Part shown: positions 1 to 11,914 of the stretch, in pieces
How the letters are laid out: each line of letters starts with the position of its first letter
Numbering within the stretch: position 1 is the first letter of the stretch
DNA from: Clavaria fumosa
Taxonomy: Eukaryota > Basidiomycota > Agaricomycetes > Agaricales > Clavariaceae
Reading direction: 5' to 3'
Length of the DNA: 64,000 nt
Assembly (NCBI GenBank): GCA_951802425.1
Contig: OX637801.1
Location: 3,410,001 to 3,474,000 of the forward strand
Position numbers and translations under genes: made by a program
The notes under the pieces: model-generated
The model's database searches: none
The model's input: the letters and a program-made list of their open reading frames with translations, nothing else
What the model was told of the DNA's origin: nothing

Positions 1-72
1 AAAGAAAATTGTATTGCTGTGATCGAGCGTGGCGGAGGACGATTCGGTGCCGATATAACTCACAAGCCCAAC

Positions 73-900
73 ATGGACGACCCAATTGACTTCTGCAAAA
101 TCCTGTATCGTTTCGTGCGGTCCAAAGATCTCAACGGTCATCAGCTCGAGTCCGCCCTGACGGATCCCATCGTCGGGATTGTGGAGCAGAAATATGCTGC
201 GTTTTTCCAATCCCATTCAACCGATGTCGCGGATGCGTTGATGAAGATGTTGGTCCAAGACAAAGTCGTGCTGGAAGCGTTCTTGGGCATGATCGTAGAC
301 AAGATCGCAACGGAACTCACGGCTTATGCGAGGAAGCAGCTTGTCCATTCGCTCATGCAGCATATGCATCAAAATCTGTCGCAAACCAGCCACCACATGA
401 TCGCGCACCAAGTTACCCATTTGACAGCCGCCGCGACGGGGCAACAGGTCGCCATCGTCGTCATACACCTGCTCTTCAAACTCGTGGCGCTCAACCTCAA
501 GTACTTGATCGCGAAGCTGCTGGCCACTGCCGCGGCAAAGGAGGTCATTTTCATGCTCGTGAAGAAATATGTCGCTGCAGCGGTTCTGGCGGCAGTCGTG
601 CATTTCCTCGCAGCCCACCTCGGCCTCGCGACCGGAGCGAGCATCATGTGGGTGTTGCTTCCTATCATGGTGGGGATTATTGCGCATCAGATCTATGTGT
701 TCCCGGAGAAACTGGGGAAGAAGGTGTCGGTGTCAGTCAGGGATGAGCTCAGCGGAAATTACAGGAATGTGAACGAGAAGGCCATACAGGCTATCTTCGA
801 CGAGGCTTTCAAGGGGGACAAATTAGTTGGGGCGATGGTCGGGGACAAGCAATTCGTGAGCACGGTAAACCTGCTGGTTAAGAAGACACAAGCTGGTTGA
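73..900 (+). CDS. Hypothetical membrane-associated protein, possibly 5'-partial
   Basis: Single open frame ending in TGA at 898-900. The first ATG is at 73 (275 aa). The frame stays open back to base 1, so the gene may start or have an exon upstream of the window. The N-terminal half is helical and polar. Roughly residues 125-215 are very hydrophobic and Ala/Val/Leu-rich, broken by Lys (VAIVVIHLLFKLVAL, YVAAAVLAAVVHFLAAH, WVLLPIMVGIIAH), suggesting three or four membrane or amphipathic helices. The C-terminal tail is charged. I recognise no family. Codon use and the 275-codon frame favour a real gene; the function is unknown. Confidence 0.6.
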   Translation: MDDPIDFCKILYRFVRSKDLNGHQLESALTDPIVGIVEQKYAAFFQSHSTDVADALMKMLVQDKVVLEAFLGMIVDKIATELTAYARKQLVHSLMQHMHQNLSQTSHHMIAHQVTHLTAAATGQQVAIVVIHLLFKLVALNLKYLIAKLLATAAAKEVIFMLVKKYVAAAVLAAVVHFLAAHLGLATGASIMWVLLPIMVGIIAHQIYVFPEKLGKKVSVSVRDELSGNYRNVNEKAIQAIFDEAFKGDKLVGAMVGDKQFVSTVNLLVKKTQAG

Positions 901-1579
901 TTTGGGTAGAAAGATGGCTAAACGGTGATGCACGCGCACCATGGCGACAATGTGACAGGATATGGGGCTGAAGTACTGAAGTACAGTAAATATTTCTTGT
1001 CTCACGTTGTGAGACCGAACCCTTCCATGAGTGCTGTATTCAATTCCCCCTGTCTGAGGCACATAACAACAGGATTTTCACTGTGTATCACAGGTTTTCC
1101 TTGTTGGGCTTGAAGCAAGTACGAACTCTTTTCTGCTGCTATTACTATTCAGATGTGTAGAAGATTTACAAATTCACCGCTCCTCACACAACGGGGAGAA
1201 CTTACTCATATTCATAGTGGTCTCAAGGGTCAGTGAGGCTTGTCGATATCAGCGAAGATGAGGGGCCTATCCGCCTTTTGGCTAAGCTTTCAACATTTCA
1301 CGATTATCAGCATCAACCTAACCTAACTGCCTCAAGTTCTTGTCGTGCCAAAGGGAAGCGCATCCTATGGTTATTTTGCAAATGCTTGTCCGAGTCCCAC
1401 GAAAAAAAACAGCCATCAATGCATCAATCCTTAGAACCACAGATGCGGCATTAGCTCAAAGGCATTCAGGTAGGATCTTGGTAAAGTGCCCTTTGAGTCT
1501 GATGTTTGAGGTGATTCCCGATTTGGGAGTCGTTGACATGTGACGCTTTCACCTAGCTGCGGCATACGTGGACACAACC
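901..1579. other. Intergenic region, upstream of VPS10
   Basis: No supported gene. It holds the 3' flank of the first gene and the promoter region of VPS10. Short open frames here look like chance. I see no repeat or RNA gene. Confidence 0.5.
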
Positions 1580-4500
1580 ATGACATGCAGGTCTCTTCGA
1601 GTGTTTTTTATTCTTCTGCTGTTCTCTCTCCTTTCTCTACTCGCCTCTGCCGCAGACCCCAAGGCCAAAACCAGCTATTTTCACCATCTGCCTAGCAGAT
1701 TCTTCTTTTTCGACGATACACCGGTTTGTTTTATAACTATTGTGGCATCCGACTATTTGACGTACTTCATATTCAAGGTCGGGATTTATCACGACACCTG
1801 GGCAGGTGAAATCTTTATCTCGCATGATGAAGGGTTCTCGTGGAGTCGTGTCGCGGACATTCCGTCAGGAACCGCGAGAATGGTCATCGAACACCCATTC
1901 AATAATCGCTATGTATGTGGAGACTGTCCACGTCGCCTTCCATCGCACTAATATTTGGTATGCAAGGCGTTCGTCTTGACTGCCGGAAAAACACATTACC
2001 GCACAGATGACCGAGGAAAGACCTGGAGGCCATTTGAGATGCCCTTTCCTCCGTCATATACCAATCCGCCTTTGTCTTTTCACAGCGATCCTGACAAAAA
2101 CGGCTACATTCTCTATCTTGGCGCGAAATGCGAGCGGAGTGGGCGAGGCACAGTATGTCTTGACGAGGTACGCCGGTGATATTTTTGATCAAATCTGCGA
2201 AAGCGAACGTCCACCTATTCAGACCTATTACACGAAAGAGGCTTTCAGCGACACTCCAACATTGCTGTTGTCTGAGACATCCCGATGCCAGTTTGCTCAT
2301 AGCAGCAAGGACTTCAAGCATGAAGCGCACACGGATCTCATCTATTGTGTGGCGTTTGACACCAAGTCTACCGGCAGTCACACGCCAGCCAGCCTCTCCT
2401 CCCGCCGTCTTTTCTCTAGCACAGATTACTTCGTAAAGGAGAAGAAGGTGGAAAACCTTGGCATCGGTAAAAATGCAAATGGAGTAATTGCGCTTGCCAT
2501 CGTCTCCAAATTTGCAATTGTGGCATTAAAAGACGTCTCCCCTACAAGCAACGGAGAAATGCTACTTTACGTGACCGTTGACACGAAGACGTGGGCTAAA
2601 GCTCAGTTTCCACATGCCTCAAATGCGCGGCTACGGGAGAACGCGTATACCGTTGTCGAGTCTACTTTGCATTCTCTGGCTATAGATGTGCTATTGCAAG
2701 ACAGGAACAGCATCGGAACGTTATTCGTGAGCAACTCGAACGGCACATACTTCGTGCCGAGCCTGATGGATACGAATCGCAATAACGATGGCTATGTGGA
2801 CTATGAGAATCTGTATGGCGTCGAAGGTGTAGGTCTTGCCAACGTGGTTGCGAATGCTCGAGATGTCGAGGATGGGAGGACTCTAGAACGGGAATTGAAG
2901 TCCATGATAACCTTTGACGATGGTACGATACGGTTTCTCTGTGTTGCCATCTACTCATCTTGTCTTCATTTCAGGGCATTCTTGGTCCTTCATCCAAGCA
3001 CCGTCGACTGACATCAATGGGAAGCGTGTTCACTGTGATCCCGCCCAATCAAAGGATTGTTCCCTTCATTTGCACTCTGTCACGAACCCGCATAACTTCG
3101 GCCGCATCTTCTCCTCCCCTGCACCTGGTCTCCTCATGGGTGTAGGCTCCATTGGCAGCCAACTTGCTCCTTACAAAGATTGCGATACATTCCTCAGCAC
3201 AGATTCTGGCCTCACTTGGAAGATGGTTCAGGAGGGCGCGCATAAATACGAATTTGGCGATCAGGGTAGCCTTCTCGTAGCAGTCAATGATGAAGATATT
3301 GTCGACTTTGTTCGCTACTCAACGGATTTTGGTGCAAATTGGTATGTGAGTTCGAGTCCTATTCATCCTTCCGTCGGTTATTCATTTTCCAAGGAAATCA
3401 TTCTCTTTTGGTCCGAGGCTCCGTGCCCAAGCTCTCATTACTCTGCCCGATTCAACGTCGCAGAAATTTTTGCTTCTTGGACAGTTACCCCGCGGCGAAT
3501 CGGCACCAGATGGTCGATTTGTTGTTGTCCAGCTTGATTTTTCGGAGACGAGGACGCGCCAGTGTCAGGACAATGACTTTGAGAAGTGGTATGCAAGGAC
3601 GTCTAAGGGAAAGCAATGTCTTATGGGGCATAAGGTACCTATCCAAAGTTTATTATACATCCTACTACTCACACTTTGCAAGCAATGGTATAAACGCCGA
3701 AAACCGGATGCCGACTGCTACGTCGGCAACAAGTTTGCGGATCCTGTTGAACACGAGGAAAGTTGCCCCTGTGATGAAGACGACTACGAGTGGTGGGTCA
3801 TTTCGCTTCATAACTCGTGATCAACAGTAATATTTGGTTGTCCCAGTGATTATAACTACATCCGAAATGGTGACGTCTGTGTTCCAGCTGGCCCCGAACC
3901 TATTCCACCAAACGTCTGCAATGGGGGACCCAACCAGATGTATATGGGATCATCGGGTTATCGGAAAATTCCGGGTAACACGTGTGACAGGGAAAAAGGC
4001 TCGAAGAAAGATGCACAAGTAGAAAAACCATGTTCACAAGGTAGCTCTCGTGTTTCTTTCTAAGGTATTCAAGAGTCGCTAATGCTCCACCAGCGGAGGT
4101 GCCTGAGGGGGAGGTTGCGCATCAAACGGTGCGTCTCTGTACGATTGTGCGAGGGCATCGCGCTGATCCAGCTCTTATCAGTTTGAATTTTCTGCTGAAA
4201 TTGCTCAGTACGCTTATTTCAAGGATTCCACCGTGAGTGACGACGCACCTTGAATTGATGACTCATGGGCTAACATCTCGTAGACAATCCTTGTTCGTCT
4301 GAATGATCAGACTATCTGGCAATCGAGCAATGAGGGTTATACATGGCAGCAGTTGCACCCTGAGGAGCGCTTCCTGGCGTTCTACCATCATTCATATTCG
4401 AATGATCGTGCCTACCTCATCACCGACACGAAGAAGTATTGGTACACAACTAGCCAGGGCAAGCATTGGGACCCAATGGACGCACCAATAAAGCCAAATA

Positions 4501-6929
4501 CATTCGGAATCCAAATCCTACATTTCCACCCCAAGTCCGACTACCTCATATGGACAGGAAACGAGGGTTGCGATGGTTCGCAAGAAAATTGTCATGCGAA
4601 AGCTTATTACTCAAGGAATCATGGGCGAAACTGGGATCCAATCGAAACATACGTGCGCAACTGTCAGTGGGCCAGGGACTCTGAGCTAAAGATCGACGAC
4701 ACCCAAATCCTCTGCGAAAGCTATCGAGACAAAACGGGGTCGCAAAAGTTCTTTCAGAGCGATAATCCATTAGAGCTCGTGGGTGGAACGAATTTCTTTA
4801 AAAAGAAAAAGAAGTTATTCGATCACGTCGCTGGTTTCGCAAAGTTCTCTGAGTTTCTTATAGTGGCCGAGGTGATCCGTTTCCTTCTTGAGTGAACATT
4901 TACTGACTCATGTCTACTCAAGTACGTTCCCAGTCTAGACTCGCTCGATTTACAAGTCTCGCTGGATGGTCGAAATTTTGCGACCGGGAAATTTCCACCC
5001 AGCATGCACCCCGAGACCCACGTACGTCTCCTCTGAGTTAGACCTAAATTTGTTCTGACATTCGACCAGGCGTACACTATCCTAGAGTCAAGCACAATGG
5101 CGGTTTTCTTGCACATGACTATGACAGACAAGGGCGTTCCTCCATGGGGTAATATCTTGAAGTCAAACTCCAATGGAACTTACTTTGGGCTTTCGTTGAG
5201 CCACGTTAATCGGGACACGCGCGGTTACGTTGACTTTGAGAAAATGATTGGTCTGGACGGCATAGCTCTCGTTAACGTTGTATCCAACCCTGACGACGCG
5301 ACTATCACCGGCAACAAGATCCTGCAGACTCGAATCACGCACAACGACGGTCAGTCTCTTCCGCTGCTTTCTTACGAGGTTTTGATTCCTTTCATATGCG
5401 ACAGGGGGTTCTTGGGATCATCTCTCTCCTCCTCCAATAGATTCTCACAATCAAAAGTACAGTTGTGACCATGCTGTGCGTATCCCCCGCGCAAGTGCTG
5501 ACTCTATGCTGACCTTTTGTTGCTCCCTGTTAGGCCTGCGCTTTGCATGTACATGGGTACACAGAACGATATGATGCTCGGGCAACATACAGTAGCCCAT
5601 CGGTAGTGGGACTCCTCATGGCTGTCGGAAATGTGGGGGAGCATTTGGCTCCCTATACCGAGAGCGATACATTCATTAGTCGGGACGCAGGTTTTACTTG
5701 GGAGGAGGTCCACAAAGATGCTCACTTGTTTGAATTTGGTGATTCCGGGTCAATTCTAGTTATGGCCAACGATGAAGAGCCGACGGACCACGTTCTATAC
5801 AGCACTGACGAGGGTTCGACTTGGCAGGAATACGAATTCAGTGCCCAGAAGATGAGGATTAAAGCAATCGTGACAGTGCCTTCGGATACCAGCAGACGAT
5901 TTATTCTAATTGGGAAATACGCCCGGTCCAAGGCTTCGGTGGTTGTGCATCTGGACTTCTCTTCGCTTACCCATAGAAAATGTGCGTCGTCAGCATACAT
6001 CATTCCAATATTGATATCGTCTCCTACAGGCGTCCTGAGCCTTGATGATCCCACCCACAAAGATTTTGAATGGTGGAGCCCAAGCCAAGAACGTCCCGAG
6101 CGTTGCCTTTTTGGCCGACAGGTGACCCTCTGCATTACCATCTCTATGGACGTTTCCTGATGCATGACCGTCATCAGACACAGTACCATCGCCGCGTGCG
6201 AAATACGAGTTGTGTTGTTGGAAAACAAGAGAAGGCTGCCGAAAAGGTCACCAGCAACTGCCCATGCGGCAAAGTGGACTTTGAATGGTTTGCATTCCTA
6301 ATCAATCCGACCGTGCCAGGCCACCTACACACACCTTTTTTAGTGAATTCAATCACGTTCGGGATGACAAAGACGATTGTGTGCTTCAGCCAGGAACCGT
6401 ACCTCTGCCCAATGATGAATCCTGTCGACATGACGAGGAGTACTGGTATGAGCGCACGGCTTATAGAAAGATTCCTTACTCCACATGCGTGGATGGAAAC
6501 CGCCCTGATCGTGGTGCGCGCCATCCGTGTCCGGGACTAAGGGGCCACGGTGTCCTATTTTGGTGGACGATTTTGATGATACCGTTTGCGTTCACGGCCA
6601 TTGTTGCATACTGGTATTACCGCCGCAGTGGTTTGGCACGAGGGTACGATTCCGCGATGAACTCGCCTTATTCTTTAATGATGGATAATGTTTGCATTAG
6701 AGTTATTCGCCTGCCTGGGGACACCCGGTCCCCATACTACTCCGACAGCGGATTCACGTCTACGTTGGCCTCGGTGCCATGGTACCTTGTCGGCCTAGCT
6801 GGCATTGCCTGGGAGTACGTGTCATCGAGTGTGGAATCGGTGTTGATGAGTTTGCCGTCGCGGAGAGGTTATAGAGACGTCCCAGTCGATGAAGACGCGC
6901 AGATCCTTCGCTTTGAAGATGAAGAGTAA
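1580..6929 (+). CDS. VPS10: Vps10/sortilin-type vacuolar sorting receptor
   Basis: Type I transmembrane receptor that carries soluble vacuolar hydrolases (carboxypeptidase Y in yeast) from late Golgi to endosome. ATG 1580 gives a signal peptide (residues 1-24, Leu-rich). Two Vps10 domains follow, with Asp-box strands ([25 protein letters not shown]; then [24 protein letters not shown]) and Cys-rich 10CC segments (CLMGHKQWYKRR; CLFGRQTQYHRR). A transmembrane helix ([21 protein letters not shown]) and a tail ending in acidic FEDEE complete it. I place 18 introns: 1724-1777, 1913-1966, 2168-2222, 2923-2974, 3342-3393, 3635-3682, 3793-3846, 4041-4093, 4129-4181, 4233-4283, 4872-4922, 5022-5069, 5350-5404, 5476-5533, 5982-6029, 6122-6177, 6288-6343, 6644-6700. 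Splicing leaves 1465 codons including stop (1464 aa), a normal fungal length. No lesion seen. Confidence 0.95.
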
Positions 6930-7375
6930 TATCATTGGCTTGTCTGGTCATTCCCTATGATGTATTTATTACCTTGCTCTTTACACTTTACATTCTGTAA
7001 TAAATGTCTCAGGCCCGCTGCTTGCTACGTGGTAGACAAAATCGCATGTGTAGGAGAGTAGCGCCTGGTGCCGAGGAGAAGATGGGCCAAGACATCAACC
7101 AAGATTGAGGGAGGGTCATGCAAGTGGTTCGACTCAAGGGTTCGACTCAAGGGGATGACATCAGTTAGGAGGTAAATACGCGAGGTGGTAAGATTATGTA
7201 ATGCATGTCGCTTCTACCATTGCCTGCTTGGTCAGCACATCACAATCAATTTGACGTGTAATCTTGTAAATTACTCTCACACTTGTCGTCCGTCGTCGTC
7301 GCTTCTCCCCTTTACTTGTCCCGAGTCGTGCCGGTCGCATATCGAGTCCTTAATTATTGACTTGTGCTCGGGACT
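6930..7375. other. Intergenic region between VPS10 and the copper ATPase
   Basis: No gene supported. An AT-rich stretch with AATAAA-like sequence near 6990-7005 fits a VPS10 3' end. A short tandem duplication of ggttcgactcaagg lies at about 7125-7153. The rest is presumably the promoter of the next gene. Confidence 0.5.
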
Positions 7376-10300
7376 ATGGCCGCACACTTTTCTAGCATCA
7401 TGAACAGCATGCGCTCTTGGAGCCATAGCAGGTCGCCATCCAATGTCGTCGTGGGTGATGTCAACGAGAATGAGCCTCTAGTGCGAAAAGTGAACGAACC
7501 AGAATATAATCCCCAAGAGGCTGATAGTGGCAAGTGCGAACTCAGAATAGAGGGTATGACCTGTGGCAGCTGTGTTGAGGTCAGTAATCACGTTCTGGCG
7601 TTAGTTTTACTTCACATGGACTCACCTTGCTGCAGGCCATAGAAGGGATGCTCCGCGTAAAACCGGGGATACACTCCATAAAAGTTGCGCTACTCGCCGA
7701 ACGTGGGGTCGTTGAATACGACCCATCCGTCTGGGATCCAGAGAGGCTCATCTCAGTGCGTCGCATCTTATCTGGGCCAGCGTGGTCCTTGTGTTGAATT
7801 GCTTTTTATAGGAGATATCCGACATAGGCTTTGACGCTACGTTTATCCCTGCTGCTAGGGTCGACTCTGTCAAGCTTCATATCCACGGGATGAAATCTAC
7901 TTCTTCCTCATCTGCGGTGGAATCAGCCCTTCAGTCTCTCCCTGGTGTCACCTCCGTCTCTATCTCCCTCCCGCTTCGCACTTGCGAGGTCTCCTTTGAT
8001 CGCACCATGGTCGGTCCGCGCGACATGGTCGAATGCATTGAAAGCCTAGAATTCAACGCCGTGTTAAGCGATACGCTGCAAGATGCGACACAGATCCAGA
8101 GTCTCACACGTGCCAAGGAAATCTATGAGTGGAAGTGCAGGCTTTGGTGGAGCTCGGTTTTTGCAGTACCCGTTTTTTTTATCTCAATGATCGCACCCAA
8201 AATCTCCTTCCTCAAACGCGTTTTCGGCCTCAAGCTCATTCAAGGGATATACTTAGGCGATCTAATTTTGCTACTCCTCACCATCCCTAGCCAGTTCTGG
8301 GTTGGCCGAAAGTTCTACAGTAATGCTCTCAAGGCGCTACGGCACGGCAGTGCCACCATGGACGTACTTGTCATGCTTGGCACTTCTGCCGCCTTCTTCT
8401 ATTCCGTCTTCGCCATGCTTTTTGCCCTCTGCAATCCCGACCCTGAATTCCGCCCTTATGTTTTCTTCGATACAAGCACCATGCTCATCATGTTTGTCTC
8501 TCTCGGACGATACCTCGAAAACACAGCCAAAGGCCGCACGAGCGCCGCCCTTACAGATCTCATGGCGCTCAGTCCGAGCATGGCCACCATTTACACCGAC
8601 CCACCTGCGTGCGTGGTCGAGAAGCGAATCCCGACCGAGCTGGTCCAGGTCGGGGACATCGTGAAATTGGTTCCTGGTGAAAAGGTGCCAGCGGACGGCA
8701 CCGTGCTTCAAGGGACCTCGACGGTGGATGAGAGCGCTGTCACCGGCGAGCCGGTGCCTGTGCTCAAACAAATCGGCGATGTCGTCATTGGGGGCACTAT
8801 CAACGGCCTCGGGACGTTCGACATGGCCGTGACCCGCGCGGGTAAGGACACCGCATTAGCGCAAATCGTGCGGCTCGTGGAGGAGGCACAGACCTCGAAG
8901 GCGCCCATACAAACCTTTGCAGACAAAGTCGCAGGGTACTTTGTGCCGACCGTCGTCTGGCTCGCAGTGATCACATTCGTGGCATGGCTGGTGCTGTCTA
9001 GCCTACTCTCGGAAGAGGCCCTCCCGACGATGTTCCATCGGCATGGAACAAGCAAGTTGGCAGTTTGCCTGCAGATGTGTATCTCTGTCGTTGTCGTGGC
9101 CTGTCCCTGCGCGCTGGGGCTTAGCACGCCAACGGCAATTATGGTGGGCACTGGGATGGGTGCAAAGAACGGGATCCTGATTAAGGGTGGGCGAGCTCTG
9201 GAAGCTAGCAGCGCGATCAAAAAGATCGTGGTGGACAAGACCGGGACGGTCACGGTTGGGAAGGTGACCGTGGTGGGCATACAGTGGGCTGGAGGACGGG
9301 AGGGGATAATGGAGAGTATGTGTGCGGATGGGAGGACGAGCAGGGCGAAAATGCTGGCGATGGTCAGCGCTGCCGAGGCGCGGTCTGAGCATCCCCTAGC
9401 CAAAGCAATCGCAGTGTATGGGAGAGATACCCTGGCGCAGCACGCATTGCCTGTTGAACAGGTGGTGATTGAGGAGTTCGAGAGCGTTACAGGAGCGGGT
9501 GTGAAGGCTCGGTGTGACATTGGAGGGAAGGAGCGGCGCACAGTTCTGATTGGGAATCGGCGATTCGCCCTGGCGATCGGTGGCACTTCTTACCTCCCCT
9601 CAGCGTTGGAAGAGTTCGAGGCGCAGGAGACTGAGCTGGGCCGCACCATCGTTTTCGCGTCTATCTTGTCCAGCAAGGCGGAAACGATGCCTGTGCTGGC
9701 ACTGTCGTTGTCCGACACGCCCAAGCCATCCTCGGCGTACGCAGTTAAGGCCCTGACTGAGATGGGAATCGAGGTGGCAATGATGACTGGAGATGGACGA
9801 GCAACGGCGCTCGCTATCGCGAAGCAGATCGGGGTCCGCGCGGAGAACGTTTGGGCGGACATGAGCCCGAAAGGCAAGGCGGCAACTATAACGGAGATGA
9901 TGGAGAAGGGTGCTGGAGCCATCGCAATGGTGAGACTTGAGGCTATTTCAGTGAACGATATTTCTGGTGGCTAATTTTAGGGGCAGGTCGGAGACGGGAT
10001 CAATGACTCACCTGCACTGGTCGCTGCTACTGTGGGCATTGCCTTGTCTTCTGGAACATCTGTCGCAATCGAAGCCGCCGACATCGTCCTGATGAGGTCG
10101 GACCTGCTTGACGTCGTTGCGGCGTTGCACCTGTCTCGGGCCATCTTCCGAGTAATACGGCGCAACCTGATCTGGGCGTGCATCTACAACATATGTGGGA
10201 TTCCACTGGCGATGGGGCTGTTCCTGCCGTTCGGAGTGTATATGCATCCAATGCTCGCGGGGGCGGCGATGGCGTTCAGCAGTGTAAGCGTTGTATGCAG

Positions 10301-10502
10301 CTCGCTGACGTTGAAGTGGTGGGTAAGGCCTCGGAACAGTATCATGCCTGGTGAAGATGAAGCGGACTTTGAGCCACGTCAGGTGGGCTTCTTTACCAGC
10401 GCCTTTGAGAGCGTGCTGCAGAGGATATCAGGAGTCTGGGGAGCGAGGCGGAATCTCGAAGGATATCAACTCCTCCCCGTAGAGATGAATAACCAGGCAT
10501 AA
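7376..10502 (+). CDS. CCC2: P1B-type copper-transporting ATPase (CCC2/ATP7 family)
   Basis: Pumps Cu(I) into the Golgi lumen to load secreted and membrane cuproenzymes. ATG 7376; introns 7580-7635, 7756-7811 and 9930-9980 give 987 aa. Domains in order: an N-terminal HMA with the metal site GMTCGSC; a second HMA-like segment ([15 protein letters not shown]) that has lost both Cys; membrane segments; the actuator loop with TGEPVP; the CPC metal-binding helix (VACPCALG); the phosphorylation site DKTGT; the nucleotide-binding SEHPLAKAI; and hinge GDGINDSPA with the usual C-terminal helices. The family motif around MTGDN reads MTGDG here. Fungal Ccc2 proteins are about this length with one to three HMA domains. 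It lies 446 bp after VPS10 on the same strand; both act in late Golgi traffic, but I infer no functional linkage. Confidence 0.93.
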
Positions 10503-10672
10503 GCATTGTATTAATCTTTCTTTCTGCTTGCTACTTATTTATTTCTGTGTTATTCCACCTGTCATTGGTTTCAGTAGTGCATCGTATTTACTGTAATTTA
10601 GAAAACCACAATCGTAAAGTAGAAAAAGGCAATTTGTATTTCACAGGGGCGACGCTGATTCGCCCAGCGACA

Positions 10673-11774
10673 ATGCCAGGTCTTGGGAGCGCGTTTCTTG
10701 GCGACGTCGGACGCAACCGCCGCATCTCATCACCGCCCTCTACGCCCTCCTCAACCCACTCGCGCAGCGCCAGCAGCCCCATGAACGACGCGTCCGCGAC
10801 CAACACGGGCGCCGTGTCAGGCGTTGCTGCGGCGCCGCTTTCGCCGTCGAAGACGTCGGTGGTGCGACGACCGGTGCCCCAACTCGTCGCAATCGAGCCC
10901 GCACTCTCCCTCGAGCTGCGGCTGCGATGGCTGGAGGCGCTGTTGGTCGGCATGCGACAGGACGCCAAGGGCGGCACGGCGACGAAGGGGAAAGAGAAGG
11001 AGAAGACACGTCTCGACCTGAAACACGGAGACAATCTCGTGCGGCTCGCGCAGGACGTCCAGAGGCGGCTGACAGTTGCTGTCGAATCGAACGAGGGACT
11101 CAACCGGTTCATGCAACTGTGTGCGATCTCAACGTTCTAACTGATGTTCTTGGTTGTCTCTTAATTTCATTCATTTGGCTTGCACTTTTGCTGGCAGACG
11201 ACCAACATGTGCACTTACTCATGCCGTCCTTTGCATTGTCACCTACACTTGCCGCCGCGTCGCCTCCGTCTTATGGCGACATGGGCGTGGCCGAATTTGA
11301 AGCGATGCTAGCGGAGATGGAGCCAGACATACGCGCCGCTGATCGAGACTTGCGCGAGATCGAAATGTTAGAGAAGAAGGGTGTGACGAGTGCAGGTAAA
11401 CTCGTGGGTAAGTAAAAGCAATAAGTTGTTGATTCCCCTATTCCTCATTTCACTGATTTCAGTGCTTCTTGGCAGATTTTGAATCGCTTCGACCGCGTCT
11501 GCAGGCGTTGTTGAAAGCTCACGAGGAGGATTTGCAACTGGCTGCTTTGTTGGAACGTCGGATAGCGACACTCATCGATAAGCATGCTATTCATGTGCGT
11601 TGGTCAATGGTCCAATTTTGCACAGGGGTTAGCTGACGCGTTGATGCATCACAGGTCGATGCGCTATCTGAACTGTTTGTCGCTTGGGACGATACGGTGA
11701 CGGAGACCGAGATTAGAGTGACCAAAACCGAGAAGGAGAAGAAACAACGCCAACGACTTGGTCTTGAAGAATAA
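10673..11774 (+). CDS. Dynactin p22/p24-like coiled-coil protein
   Basis: ATG 10673, stop 11772-11774; introns 11121-11197, 11408-11475 and 11595-11654 give exactly 298 aa. The first ~80 residues are Ser/Pro-rich and low complexity. The rest is helical with heptad character: LRLRWLEALL, then AEMEPDIRAADRDLREIE, LEKKGV, LRPRLQALLKAHEED, and LSELFVAWDD near the C-terminus. The order (LxxRLxxLE start, a central helix with a VxxLE core, an LSxxFVxWDE-like end) resembles the dynactin arm subunit p22/p24 (DCTN3), which would help link dynein cargo to microtubules. That assignment is from remembered family features and is moderate at best; the exon structure and the gene itself are solid. The start is 170 bp downstream of the copper ATPase stop, same strand. 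Confidence 0.7.
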
Positions 11775-11914
11775 CCCTCTCAGGCTCCCGAGTTTCGAGG
11801 TCGTCTGGTTGGATTGTCATTCTTTGGCTCTGCGCGAGGCGATAGGTGTAAAGTCTCTTGCGGACCGTGATTTCACAGCCAGTACGACAATTAATATTGA
11901 TCACGAATAAACTG

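Noticed and set aside
8708..9586. 292-codon frame antisense to the copper ATPase
   Set aside because: Shadow of the real gene; the sense strand has clear P-type ATPase motifs.
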